Shown piece by piece: positions 8,848 through 19,968 of a DNA stretch of 64,000 nucleotides; the first letter of the stretch is position 1; the number at the start of each line of letters is the position of its first letter. The stretch is taken from positions 1,488,001 to 1,552,000 of the forward strand of contig NZ_JACHVS010000001.1 of assembly GCF_014190875.1 (NCBI RefSeq). The letters run 5' to 3'. The translations under genes were made by a program, and so were the position numbers. The stretch comes from Paeniglutamicibacter cryotolerans (lineage in GTDB: Bacteria; Actinomycetota; Actinomycetes; Actinomycetales; Micrococcaceae). A model generated the notes under the pieces. It was not told the DNA's origin. It did no database searches and saw only the letters and a program-made list of their open reading frames with translations.

Positions 8848-9672
8848 TTAGCGGTTACCACCTTGCCACAGGGCGTCAAACGGGGCTGCCGAGGAAACCC
8901 GGTTCTTGATGCCCTCGGTTACGAAGGCCTTGGCGGTGCGCGCGGCCTCAAGCGGGGTGGCGCCCTTGGCCAGCTCGGCGGTGATGGCGGCGGCCAAGGA
9001 GCATCCGGCGCCGGAGACGGCAACCTCTCCGACCTTCGGGGCCGAGAGTACCTCGGTGACGGTTCCGTCGTAGAAGACGTCGACTGCCTCGGAGCCGGCA
9101 ATCCGGACCCCGCCCTTGGCTAGGACCGCGGCGCCGGACGCCGCGTGGATCAGCCGTGCGGCTCGGGTGAGGTCCTCGACCGTGTTGATGGTGATGCCCG
9201 AAAGCGACTCCGCCTCGAAGTGGTTCGGGGTAACGAACGTTGCCAGCGGAAGCAGAATGGCCTTCAAGGCCTGGTCGGTGTCCAGTGCGTGGCCCGGCTC
9301 CTGGCCCTTGCAGATCAGCACCGGGTCAAGCACGATGTTCTTCCACTGCTGGGACCGCAGTGCCGTGGCTACTGTATCGATCGTGGCGGGGGAGCCCATC
9401 ATGCCCAGCTTGACCGTATCCAGGTCTGCCGCGTAGCAGGTCTGCACGGCTTCCAGCTGGTCGGCAATGACCTGGGTGTCGACCGGGACGAAGCGGTGGT
9501 TCCAGTTGTCCTTCGGGTCGAAGGAGACGATGCAGGTCAATGCGGCGATGCCGAAGACGCCCAGTTCCTGGAAGGTCTTCAAGTCGGCTTGGGCGCCGGC
9601 GCCGCCGGTCGCTTCGGAACCGGCAATGGTCAAGGTGATGGCGGGACGGGATGCGGTTGTGCTCGAAGTCAT
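8848..9672 (-). CDS. pdxK: Pyridoxal/pyridoxine kinase, ThiD-fold type
   Basis: A 274-residue ribokinase-fold kinase of the ThiD/PdxK group. The N-terminal IAGSEATGGAGAQADLKTF binds substrate. VLDPVLICKGQEP is the version seen in Bacillus-type PdxK (DPVMVCKG) rather than the DPVMVA of HMP-phosphate kinases, and VSGAGCSLAAAI carries the anion hole and catalytic region. It should phosphorylate B6 vitamers to feed pyridoxal phosphate salvage; some HMP kinase activity cannot be excluded. It lies alone between the protease and a GNAT-like gene, with no thiamine genes nearby. A 14-bp palindrome (TGGTGGCGCCACCA, 8796-8809) sits downstream and may be part of its terminator. Confidence 0.85.
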   Translation of the reverse strand: MTSSTTASRPAITLTIAGSEATGGAGAQADLKTFQELGVFGIAALTCIVSFDPKDNWNHRFVPVDTQVIADQLEAVQTCYAADLDTVKLGMMGSPATIDTVATALRSQQWKNIVLDPVLICKGQEPGHALDTDQALKAILLPLATFVTPNHFEAESLSGITINTVEDLTRAARLIHAASGAAVLAKGGVRIAGSEAVDVFYDGTVTEVLSAPKVGEVAVSGAGCSLAAAITAELAKGATPLEAARTAKAFVTEGIKNRVSSAAPFDALWQGGNR

Positions 9673-9756
9673 GGCACAAGTTTATGGCCCAGGACACCGG
9701 GCTGCGGACAACGGTGACGCCGTAGGACGGCGCGCCGTCCGATCCTTTGGCCGGGG

Positions 9757-10419
9757 TCAGGCCCCACCCAAGGTGAGCGTCAGCAGCGGGGTGGCCTGCG
9801 ACCAGCCCTCGGGCCGCAGTATGGCACGGCCGGTGTCCGCCTTCGTTGGAACCACCATGAACAACAGCCCATATCCGTGGCGTGCCGCTGCGGCGGCCAG
9901 GTTGGCCAGGGCGGCATCAACATAGGTGCTGGGGTCGACCCGGTCGCTGACCTGTGGTTCGCTGAGCAGCGCATGCCCCTCGCCGAAGACGATTCGGGCC
10001 CGGGCAACGGAGTGGTCGAAATCGGTGATTTCCACGACGTCGTAGTCATCCAGCGGCGCCTCGAAGAGCGTTGCCGTCTCCGGTAGCTTCGCAACCTGGG
10101 CGACATCCTCGGTCCGGGCCGCGAGCAACGTCCGCGTCTCGGTCGGGGCCCAGCCCTGACGGGCCAGCTCCTTGGCCAGGAAGGCGTCGGGCTGCCCCAA
10201 TAGGGTCAGTCGGGTGCCGGGTGCTGAGGGGAGTGCGGCAAGCTGGTCGGCCAGGGCGCCGACCTCGCCCGGAGTCGGCCACCAGCGCAGCAGCTCGGGG
10301 CCGGTCAGGCCGCTTCCGGTCAGCACCATCGAGTAGCCGTCGACCGCCACCGGATGGAGGTCCCGGATCAGCGCGAGGGAGCGTACCCAGTGCGGGATCT
10401 TCTTGGATTCAGTGGGCAT
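9757..10419 (-). CDS. Putative GNAT-like acyltransferase
   Basis: A 220-residue soluble protein. ATG 10419 is chosen because the upstream gene ends at 10409, giving an 11-base overlap; the longer frame to 10833 only shadows that gene. The segment around residues 140-210 (VARARIVFGEGHALLSEPQVSD..., then AAAARHGYGLLFMVV) has the strand-helix-strand pattern of a GNAT acetyltransferase, ending with a GW near the C-terminus. The fold match is by pattern only and no substrate can be named. It is the second gene of a two-gene unit with the membrane protein. Confidence 0.55.
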   Translation of the reverse strand: MPTESKKIPHWVRSLALIRDLHPVAVDGYSMVLTGSGLTGPELLRWWPTPGEVGALADQLAALPSAPGTRLTLLGQPDAFLAKELARQGWAPTETRTLLAARTEDVAQVAKLPETATLFEAPLDDYDVVEITDFDHSVARARIVFGEGHALLSEPQVSDRVDPSTYVDAALANLAAAAARHGYGLLFMVVPTKADTGRAILRPEGWSQATPLLTLTLGGA

Positions 10420-10900
10420 GTGCGGGCTCCGGTGTCGTGGTGGTGTCGGTGAGGTAGATGTTCCCGAGGACCGAGGCACGCCCGATGACGGCCAGCGAAC
10501 CCGCGGCCAGCGCGATGGACAGCACGGCCCAGGTGTCCTTGGGCTCGTGCCTGGAGATGAACGGCGCGATGGCGAGCAGGCCGAAGACCAGGAAAAAGGC
10601 CACGCGATGCAGGGATTGCCGGGCGAGGGGCCGCAACGGCATGCCCGGTCCGATGGCCAGCGGCACGCAGAGAAGCAGGCTCCCCGCGAAGGCCGTGGCC
10701 CAAGTCCCGAGGAGACTGACCGTGGAGCTATCGGCACCGGCTGCCGCCCCGAAGGCCGTGGAGCACAGAAGGTAGCCCAGGGAGGCCAGGCAGAAGAGCA
10801 GGAAGGAAACCAGCCATCCCTTCGCCACGGCATACGGGCCGAATGCGACCAGATGCCGGTTCGCTACGGGGGCCCCCGTCGAGGTTGCCCGTCTACTCAT
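10409..10900 (-). CDS. Four-helix membrane protein of unknown function
   Basis: A 163-residue integral membrane protein with four predicted helices (starting near KGWLVSFLLFCLASLGYLL, TWATAFAGSLLLCVPLAI, VAFFLVFGLLAIAPF and WAVLSIALAAGSLAVIG). No conserved catalytic motif is visible. The stop overlaps the start of the GNAT-like gene by 11 bases, so the two are probably translated together. The divergent side faces the TetR gene about 66 bases away, which is transcribed in the same direction. Confidence 0.7.
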   Translation of the reverse strand: MSRRATSTGAPVANRHLVAFGPYAVAKGWLVSFLLFCLASLGYLLCSTAFGAAAGADSSTVSLLGTWATAFAGSLLLCVPLAIGPGMPLRPLARQSLHRVAFFLVFGLLAIAPFISRHEPKDTWAVLSIALAAGSLAVIGRASVLGNIYLTDTTTTPEPAHAH

Positions 10901-10966
10901 TTCGCTCCTTGATCACTGGTGATTTGACTCTACGCGCATCGGTGGCTGGTGCCCAGCGATCGCGGG

Positions 10967-11614
10967 TCAGCTGCTGCTGCGAACCAGGGAGATGATGTCG
11001 TCCAGAATCGTGCGCACCACCGGCAGCCGGGAAAGTACGGCCAGCCGGGCAATGACCGGAGCCGCATTTCCGATCAACCGCAGGGTTCGTCGGGCATCCT
11101 CAGTGCCGTCGTAGGCCCAGAAGAGGATGATGCCGCGCTGGATGAGCCAGAGCAGCTGGGGAAGGTCCTGCCGGATGGCCAGCGGTGGCTGTGGCCGGCA
11201 GGTGGCAACTGCCTGGCGCCAAAGCCCGAACTCCTTGGCCTTGTTCACGTTTCCGGAGGCCGGGTCTCCTCCGGCGAAGGCTGCGCGGATGAACGCCGGG
11301 CCGAAGTCCCGGTAGGGGGCGAGGACCTCCAGTGTGGCCTCCAGGGTAAGCCGGACGTTGGTCTCCAGGTTGTTGCCTTCCTGCAACCGGGGCCATGCGA
11401 GGGCCCGCTGCCGGTCCTGCAGGAGGCGGAAGAGCTCGCCGACGAGCTGCTCCTTGGATTCAAAGTAGTAGTACGAGTTCCCCAGCGATAGTCCCGATTC
11501 TTCTGCAATGGCGCGCATCGTCGTGCCCTGAAAGCCGTTTTGGGCGAAGAGTTTCATGGCGGCGTTCAACAGCTTTTGCCGGGATTCGGTCCCTTTTGCG
11601 GTTTGCTTGGTCAT
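10967..11614 (-). CDS. TetR-family transcriptional regulator
   Basis: A 215-residue one-component repressor. Residues 8-60 form the TetR helix-turn-helix (SRQKLLNAAMKLFAQNGF then TMRAIAEESGLSLGNSYYYFESKEQL), followed by an all-helical ligand domain. AAGGAAA lies just before the ATG. A perfect 14-bp palindrome at 11658-11671, 44 bases upstream, is the likely operator. The operator lies between this gene and the divergent yhhQ, so it could regulate itself, yhhQ, or both. The ligand is unknown. Confidence 0.88.
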   Translation of the reverse strand: MTKQTAKGTESRQKLLNAAMKLFAQNGFQGTTMRAIAEESGLSLGNSYYYFESKEQLVGELFRLLQDRQRALAWPRLQEGNNLETNVRLTLEATLEVLAPYRDFGPAFIRAAFAGGDPASGNVNKAKEFGLWRQAVATCRPQPPLAIRQDLPQLLWLIQRGIILFWAYDGTEDARRTLRLIGNAAPVIARLAVLSRLPVVRTILDDIISLVRSSS

Positions 11615-11657
11615 TTTTTCCTTGTATTCAGGCGGGTCCGGGTCATTCTAACAAGAA

Positions 11658-11671
11658 TTGAACATGTTCAA
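11658..11671. promoter_or_regulatory. Palindromic TetR operator candidate
   Basis: TTGAACATGTTCAA is a perfect 14-bp palindrome between the divergent tetR and yhhQ genes. On the tetR strand TTGAAC with a downstream TAGAAT at 11650-11645 could form a promoter overlapped by this site (15-base spacer, short). Binding by the neighbouring TetR protein is inferred. Confidence 0.55.
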
Positions 11672-11861
11672 AAACTGGATTCGTGTCAGTAGAACCGAAC
11701 AGCCGGTGAACAGCCGTGAACGGGTCGCGTGGGAGAATGGATGGTCAAGTGCTAATACAGCGGGCAGCCTGCGGAACGCGAACCATTCCCCGACAAGGAA
11801 CGATGGATCGCCAATGCCGCGGGCGGGACCTGGCGAACCACTTCAAGATTGGGTATCCACC

Positions 11862-12566
11862 ATGGGCGTTACTTCCGCCAGCAAAAAAACAGCAGCTCCG
11901 GTCAAGTCCGCGGTCTTCGCGGCAGCCGGTAGCCCGTACTTCTCCACCGTCATGGCCGTCATGGCCGTCGTGGTCATCCTGTCCAACATCGGCGCCGCCA
12001 AGGGCGTGACGTTCGGCCCCGTTGTCACCGACGGCGGATTTTTCCTTTTCCCGTTGGCCTACATCCTGGGCGACGTGATCAGCGAGGTCTACGGATTCCG
12101 CCAGGCTCGCCGGGCCATCGTCACGACCTTCGCCCTGGCCGCGTTTTCGGCCCTGTGCTTCTGGATCATGATCGCGCTTCCCGCCGCCGATTGGTATGAC
12201 GGGCAGGATGCGCTGGAGCGCACGCTCGGACCGGTCTGGCGCATCGTGGCAGCCTCGCTGCTCGGGTTCCTTGTCGGCCAGACCCTGAACTCCCTGGTCC
12301 TGGTGAGGATGAAGGAACGCTTCGGCGAGCGGGGGCTCGTGGGCCGGCTGATGGGATCCACCGGTGTGGGCGAATTCGCCGATACGTTGATCTTCTGCTC
12401 GATTGCCGCCCCGGTGCTGGGTATTTCCGATGCCCCGACGTTCGTCAACTACGTGCTGGTCGGTTTCGCCTACAAGACGGCTGTGGAGTTCGCCTTCGTG
12501 CCAGTCACCGCGGCCGTCATCCGCTGGTTCAAGCGCCGTGAACCCAGCTACGAGCTCCCGCAGTAG
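11862..12566 (+). CDS. yhhQ: Queuosine precursor transporter, YhhQ/VUT family
   Basis: A 234-residue inner-membrane transporter of the YhhQ (vitamin uptake-like) family, which imports queuosine precursors (preQ0, preQ1 or queuine). About six membrane helices; typical family stretches are FPLAYILGDVISEVYGF and TGVGEFADTLIFCSIA. ATG 11862 is preferred because it gives the usual family length (about 220 residues). The frame is open from 11658 but that part is not family-like. The target enzyme of queuine salvage, Tgt, is encoded 2.5 kb downstream on the other strand, so the two probably serve one pathway. No queuosine biosynthesis gene is seen in the window. Confidence 0.85.
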   Translation: MGVTSASKKTAAPVKSAVFAAAGSPYFSTVMAVMAVVVILSNIGAAKGVTFGPVVTDGGFFLFPLAYILGDVISEVYGFRQARRAIVTTFALAAFSALCFWIMIALPAADWYDGQDALERTLGPVWRIVAASLLGFLVGQTLNSLVLVRMKERFGERGLVGRLMGSTGVGEFADTLIFCSIAAPVLGISDAPTFVNYVLVGFAYKTAVEFAFVPVTAAVIRWFKRREPSYELPQ

Positions 12567-12702
12567 CCCCCGGCAAGCCCGCGCGGTACCGCATTAGCCC
12601 GCTCCCGGGCGCCGCCTGCGCTCACCGGTCCGTCGTCCGCGCGGGGCAACTCATCCCTGTGCCGGATCCCCTTTGGCGTCCCTGTTCGATAGCGTGGGCT
12701 CC

Positions 12703-13395
12703 ATGGACACCCACGCCGCACCGCTGATCTCCGCTACCGCCCTGGTCTCCGGGTACGGCGGGCTGGATATCTGTGGTCCGTTGGATCTTCAGCTCCGCCC
12801 GGGCACCGCCCTGGGGATCGTCGGATTCAACGCCGCTGGCAAGTCGACGCTGCTGCGCACCCTGGTCGGCTACCAGGAACCGGTCTCCGGTGACGTGTTG
12901 ATCCTGGGTGCATTCACCGACGATTCCAGCTACCTGTACCGCCGCGCGGTTTCGGTGGTGTTGGATGAGGACGCGTTCTTCCCCTCGCTAAGCGTGCAGG
13001 AGCACCTCGACCTGGTGGCTCGCGGGCACGGCTTGGAGCATGCGGGGGAACTGGTCGAGCGGGAACTGGCGTTCTTCGACCTGGAGGGCGCACGCACCGC
13101 CTATCCGCATGCCCTGTCCTCGGGCCAGCGGCGCCGGCTATTGCTGGCTGCCGCCCTGATCCGTCCGGCGCGGCTGCTGGTGCTCGACGAGCCCGAACAG
13201 CGCCTAGACCCGCAGATGCGTGCCGGCCTTGCAGCCCGGTTGCGTGAGCGGGTCGCTGCCGGTGCCACACTGCTGGTGGTCACGCACGATCCGGGTTTCC
13301 TGGCTGTGGTGGCGGATCACGCGTTGGTCGTAGCGGATGGCGAGATTACTGCCAGAACAGTCGATGCCGCTGCAGCCGCGATCAGGGAATCCTAA
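12703..13395 (+). CDS. ABC transporter ATP-binding protein
   Basis: A 230-residue ABC ATPase. ATG 12703 starts MDTHAAPLISATALVSGYGG. Walker A is GFNAAGKST (about residues 46-54), the signature is LSSGQRRRL and Walker B is RLLVLDEPEQ followed by the D-loop (RLD). It is followed after 2 bases by a large membrane protein gene, with which it should form an exporter. Substrate unknown; there is no adjacent regulator. Upstream frame to 12673 (TTG) is possible but lacks a better ribosome binding site. Confidence 0.85.
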   Translation: MDTHAAPLISATALVSGYGGLDICGPLDLQLRPGTALGIVGFNAAGKSTLLRTLVGYQEPVSGDVLILGAFTDDSSYLYRRAVSVVLDEDAFFPSLSVQEHLDLVARGHGLEHAGELVERELAFFDLEGARTAYPHALSSGQRRRLLLAAALIRPARLLVLDEPEQRLDPQMRAGLAARLRERVAAGATLLVVTHDPGFLAVVADHALVVADGEITARTVDAAAAAIRES

Positions 13396-13397
13396 GC

Positions 13398-15068
13398 ATG
13401 GCAGCGGCAATGCTCAATGAACCCGTCGACTTCGACCCTTGGATTCGGTCCCGGACGGCCGAACGCGAGGCAAAACGAGGACGCTTCGGGGAGCGGGCAG
13501 CTGATGCCTACATGGCGGTGCTCGCCCTTTTCATGGTGGTCCTCTTTGCCACGGGCATCGCCCAGGCATTCACCCAGAACTTCCGCACCGGGCTGGAAGG
13601 CGGACTCCTGCGGCCCGGGCTCGGCGTCGTTCCCCCGGCCTCCGCCGCCTCCGCCCTGTTGATGGTGGCGCTGCTGGCCATGCTCTCGCTCTTCTCCCGG
13701 CTCGGCCCCTCCGCCGTGGACCGGGCCCAGGGTTTCTGGTGGCTGTCACTTCCGGTGCGCCGTACGCCGTTCCTGGCGCGGCTGCTGCGCCAGAGGCTGG
13801 TCTGGATCATCGCGCTGGGCCTGGTGCTGTGGATTCCGTTGGGCATAGCGTTGCTCGATGCCGGGCAACGGTTACCCGCTGCAGTCGGGATTGGTTTGGG
13901 CGCGCTGTGCCTCGGACTGATGCTTGCCGTGCTGGCGTTGATCGCCGCAGTGGCCCAGTTTGCCGGGCGGGCCCGTTGGATCCGCGGCGGTCTGGGGTTC
14001 GGAACGACAGCGCTGGCGCTGGTCTATGCATTGGACGCCGTGCTGCATGCAGCCGGACACCCGGGGCTGGAACGGCTCTGGGCGGTGCTTCCCGTGTCTT
14101 GGCCCGCTGCCGCCCAAGGTGGAGCCTGGTGGATCGTGCCGGCACTTGCGGCATCGGTAGCCGGGTTGTTCGCCTATGTGGCGCCGCGGCTGGAACGTAA
14201 CTCCAGTCGCGAACTGATGGCCCGCGGTGCTTCGAGTGCCCATGCCGGTGCTGCATTGGCCATGCTCGATACAAAGGTGCTGGGCTCGGCCATCGAACAG
14301 GCCGGGGCGCACGAATCGCGGCGGCAGGCGGCCCAACGGGAATCGATTCGCCGTCGCGGCTCCGATGCCTTCGGCCGGATGCTCCCTGCCGCGCTGGCCC
14401 GCGGGCCGTTGGGTGCGTTGATGCGGGCCGAAGCACTGGTACTGCTGCGTACCGGTTCGGTATGGAGTTCGTTGGCTGCCGGGTTGCTGTTGCCCGTCGC
14501 CGGAACCTTGGCAGTGGGCGCGGGGCAGCCGGTGGCACTGTGCACACTGGTATTGATCGGGGCCTGCATCGCGGCAAAGGGGGCAGGTGCGGCAGCTGCC
14601 CAGGCCGCGGATGTCCCCGCGCTGGATTCAATCATCCCGTTGGGCCGCGGGGCCATCCGCCGGGCGCACGGGGCTGTCGCAGGAATCCTTCTAGCCGTCT
14701 ACGGTGCGGTGCTTGCCGCCTACCTGGGCTGGGCGGTGGCATTGGACGGGAGATCGGTCGGCCTGCTGGTGGCGATCGGGGTCCTGGCTGGTATCGGGTT
14801 GGCCGCCGGCACGGTGCGCCTGGCCTACAGGCCGGGGCTGGACTGGGGTTCGGTGATGGTGCTGGCGCTGATGAACAAGGCCACCCAGCCTCTTCTCGCG
14901 CACTTTACCCGCGGTTATGACGTAATGGTGCTGGCCGTCATTCCGCTGCTGGTGGGCCTGTTCCTGGCACCGGTCCCCCCGATGCTGGCAGTGGTGGCGC
15001 TCGTTGTGGCGGGCGTCGCCTGGTTCACCGGAACCCACGTCGCGGACCGGCCCCCTCCCCGGAACTGA
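13398..15068 (+). CDS. ABC transporter membrane subunit (DUF6297-like)
   Basis: A 556-residue protein with about 10-12 membrane helices in two sets (residues 35-250 and 330-550) separated by a basic cytoplasmic segment (ESRRQAAQRESIRRRGSDAF). The start is 2 bases after the ATPase stop. No permease motif is obvious, but the pairing with an ABC ATPase and the two-halves topology suggest the membrane part of an exporter. It resembles proteins annotated DUF6297 in Micrococcaceae; that family name is from memory and not certain. Confidence 0.75.
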   Translation: MAAAMLNEPVDFDPWIRSRTAEREAKRGRFGERAADAYMAVLALFMVVLFATGIAQAFTQNFRTGLEGGLLRPGLGVVPPASAASALLMVALLAMLSLFSRLGPSAVDRAQGFWWLSLPVRRTPFLARLLRQRLVWIIALGLVLWIPLGIALLDAGQRLPAAVGIGLGALCLGLMLAVLALIAAVAQFAGRARWIRGGLGFGTTALALVYALDAVLHAAGHPGLERLWAVLPVSWPAAAQGGAWWIVPALAASVAGLFAYVAPRLERNSSRELMARGASSAHAGAALAMLDTKVLGSAIEQAGAHESRRQAAQRESIRRRGSDAFGRMLPAALARGPLGALMRAEALVLLRTGSVWSSLAAGLLLPVAGTLAVGAGQPVALCTLVLIGACIAAKGAGAAAAQAADVPALDSIIPLGRGAIRRAHGAVAGILLAVYGAVLAAYLGWAVALDGRSVGLLVAIGVLAGIGLAAGTVRLAYRPGLDWGSVMVLALMNKATQPLLAHFTRGYDVMVLAVIPLLVGLFLAPVPPMLAVVALVVAGVAWFTGTHVADRPPPRN

Positions 15069-15079
15069 GGCCGGGGAGG
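15054..15079. terminator. Hairpin between convergent ABC and tgt genes
   Basis: Arms CCTCCCCGG (15054-15062) and CCGGGGAGG (15071-15079) form a 9-bp stem with an 8-base loop, overlapping the end of the ABC membrane gene and 20 bases from the tgt stop. It may terminate both transcripts; no T-run. Confidence 0.5.
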
Positions 15080-15098
15080 CGGGTCAGGCGGCCCGGTG

Positions 15099-17642
<2,544 letters not shown>

Positions 17643-18182
17643 TCAGCCGTTGTAGCCGACGTGGGCCAGAGCCTGGCGGACCAGGTTCCCGCGGCCGCCG
17701 GCGAATTCGTTCTGGATCTCCGGGCTCAGTGCGTCGGCCGGGCTCAGCCAAGTCAGTTCGAGCGCGTCCTGGCGCGGCGTCAATTCCCCGCGCACCGGCA
17801 CGATGTAGGCCAGCGACACGGCGTGCTGCCGCTCGTCGGTCAGCCCGGTCTCCGAGGGCGAGGGGAAGTACTCGGCGACGGTGAAGGGCACCGGGCTCGG
17901 AGGCAGCTGCGGAAGCGTCATCGGGCCCAGGTCCTTTTCGATGTGCCGGATCAGTGCCGCGCGGATCGTCTCGCGGTACATCACCCGTCCCGACACGAAG
18001 GTGCGCAGGAACCGGCCCTGGGCGTCGGCGGAGTAAAGCAGCCCGAGTTCGTTGACGTATCCCAGAGGATCCAAGCGAACCGGGATCGCCTCCACATACA
18101 ATATCGGCATGCGTTGTCGGGCCTCGTGCAGGTCTTCGTCGGAGAGCCAGCCAGGGTACGGATCCGGGGTGCGAACGTTCAT
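17643..18182 (-). CDS. Nudix-like DUF4916 protein with degenerate Nudix box
   Basis: A 179-residue protein typical of the actinobacterial DUF4916 group, a Nudix-fold family. The expected box GX5EX7REUXEEXGU is only partly kept: G-RVMYR-E-TIRAALI-R-H-I-E-K-D-LG. The two central metal-binding glutamates appear as Lys-Asp and the RE pair as Arg-His, so ordinary Nudix pyrophosphatase activity is doubtful. N-terminus (DPYPGWLSDEDLHEAR) and the RFLRTFVSGRVMYRETIR segment are family-like. It sits alone between FUSC and MFS genes. Confidence 0.75.
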   Translation of the reverse strand: MNVRTPDPYPGWLSDEDLHEARQRMPILYVEAIPVRLDPLGYVNELGLLYSADAQGRFLRTFVSGRVMYRETIRAALIRHIEKDLGPMTLPQLPPSPVPFTVAEYFPSPSETGLTDERQHAVSLAYIVPVRGELTPRQDALELTWLSPADALSPEIQNEFAGGRGNLVRQALAHVGYNG

Positions 18183-18412
18183 ACTTCATGTTTAGCGCAT
18201 CCCGGCGCGATCCACACGTATCTGAGCCGGCAATCTGGACGCGTCGGCCGGGTCGACCGTTCCCGCCCCCCCCCGAAGCGAAAGCCACCGGATGGAGGTG
18301 AGCCAGGGAATAGCGGGAAAGTGGCGTCGGTCATTAGACTGGAGAACTTGCCACCGCCGATTCCGGCGGCGGGCCCGCCAAACCATGAAGATGCTCAGAT
18401 CGGGATCCCACC

Positions 18413-19882
18413 TTGCCGCGTACAACATCGCCCGTGACAGACCGACTTTCGAGGCGGGATAAGACCACCATCGGAGTGCTGCTCGTTGCTGCCTTCGTGG
18501 TGATCCTCAACGAAACCATCATGAACGTGGCGTTGCCGCGGTTGATGGAGGAATTCCAGGTCTCCGCCTCGGCCATCCAGTGGCTGGCCACGGCGTTCAT
18601 GCTCACCATGGCGGTGGTCATCCCGATGACGGGCTTCCTGCTCCAGCGCCTGCCCATCCGCACCGTGTTCATCCTGGCGATCGGGCTGTTCTCCACCGGA
18701 ACGCTGTTGGCCGGTGTGGCACCGGGATTCGAGGTGCTGCTGGGGGCCCGCGTCATCCAGGCTTCCGGCACCGCCATCATGATGCCGCTGCTGATGACCA
18801 CCATCCTCAACCTGGTCCCGGCGCACCGCCGCGGGGGCGTCATGGGCAACGTGTCCATCGTGATCTCGGTGGCCCCGGCCATCGGCCCGACGATTTCCGG
18901 GCTGATCCTGCACTCGCTCCCGTGGCGCTTCATGTTCCTGATCGTGCTGCCGATCGCCCTCGCTGCCCTGGTGATCGGCGCCCGGCTGCTGCCGCGCGAT
19001 TCCCGGCAGTCCACGGCGCGGATCTCGGTCCCCTCGCTGCTGCTCTCGGTCCCGGCCTTTGGTGGCCTGGTCTACGGCCTGAGCGGCATTGGTTCCCCGG
19101 ATCCGGCGACGCGCACCATCGCGCTGGTGTCCCTGGGAGTCTCCCTGGTGGCCATGCTCGGATTCGTGCTGCTGCAGCTGCGCCTGCAGCGCACCGACGC
19201 GGCGCTGCTTGACCTGCGCCCGTTCACCTACCGCAACTTCACCCTCTCGCTGATCCTCATGGTCCTGGCCATGGTCGCATTGTTCGGCGTGATCATCCTG
19301 CTGCCGATGTACCTGCAGAACGTGCGTGGGCTCGACACCCTGGGCACCGGCCTGCTGATGCTTCCCGGTGGGCTGCTGATGGGTCTGCTGGCACCGCTAG
19401 TGGGACGGCTTTTCGACAGGGTCGGCGCCCGCCCGCTGATGATCCCCGGCGGCATCCTGCTGGCGGTCGTGTTGTTCAGCTACACCACCATCGGCGAAGC
19501 CACCCCGCTGTGGATGCTGATCGGCCTGCACCTGCTGATGTCCACCGGACTCGCATTGATCTTCACCCCGGCGTTCACCTCGGGCCTGAACCCGCTGCCG
19601 CATTCGCTGCACTCGCACGGCGCGGCCGTGCTCTCGACCCTGCAGCAGCTCGGCGGAGCAGCCGGGACCGCGCTGCTGGTGGGAGTCATGTCCGCCGGTA
19701 CGCGCAATGCGGCGCTGGCGGGCCAGCGCGATATGGCGGCCCAGGCAGCTGGCTTCAACGGAGCTTTCCTGGTCGCTGCCGTTGTTTCGCTTGGAATCAT
19801 CGTCCTGGCGTCGATGATCCGCCGTCCGGAGGGCTCCGGCACGACGGAGCCCAGCCAGGAGGTCGTGCTCGAAGCCCGCTAG
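18413..19882 (+). CDS. MFS multidrug transporter (DHA2, 14-helix type)
   Basis: A 489-residue drug:H+ antiporter-type protein with 14 predicted helices. Typical DHA2 features are LNETIMNVALPRLMEEF in helix 1, WLATAFMLTMAVVIPMTGFL, and the antiporter motif C region GPTISGLI in helix 5. The first usable start is TTG 18413 with a weak ribosome binding site; GTG 18434 is the alternative. It resembles lincomycin-resistance-type LmrB transporters. No regulator lies next to it. Confidence 0.88.
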   Translation: MPRTTSPVTDRLSRRDKTTIGVLLVAAFVVILNETIMNVALPRLMEEFQVSASAIQWLATAFMLTMAVVIPMTGFLLQRLPIRTVFILAIGLFSTGTLLAGVAPGFEVLLGARVIQASGTAIMMPLLMTTILNLVPAHRRGGVMGNVSIVISVAPAIGPTISGLILHSLPWRFMFLIVLPIALAALVIGARLLPRDSRQSTARISVPSLLLSVPAFGGLVYGLSGIGSPDPATRTIALVSLGVSLVAMLGFVLLQLRLQRTDAALLDLRPFTYRNFTLSLILMVLAMVALFGVIILLPMYLQNVRGLDTLGTGLLMLPGGLLMGLLAPLVGRLFDRVGARPLMIPGGILLAVVLFSYTTIGEATPLWMLIGLHLLMSTGLALIFTPAFTSGLNPLPHSLHSHGAAVLSTLQQLGGAAGTALLVGVMSAGTRNAALAGQRDMAAQAAGFNGAFLVAAVVSLGIIVLASMIRRPEGSGTTEPSQEVVLEAR

Positions 19883-19968
19883 CCTCATTCGTGGATACCG
19901 CGGAAAAGCTGAGCACCGATTCGTTTTTCGTCCGCCTGCGTTGTGCAGGATGATCCGACCGGGTCTGC

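Noticed and set aside
11660-11669. GAACATGTTC as an SOS box
   Set aside because: LexA boxes have four bases between GAAC and GTTC; here there are two. A TetR operator explains it better.
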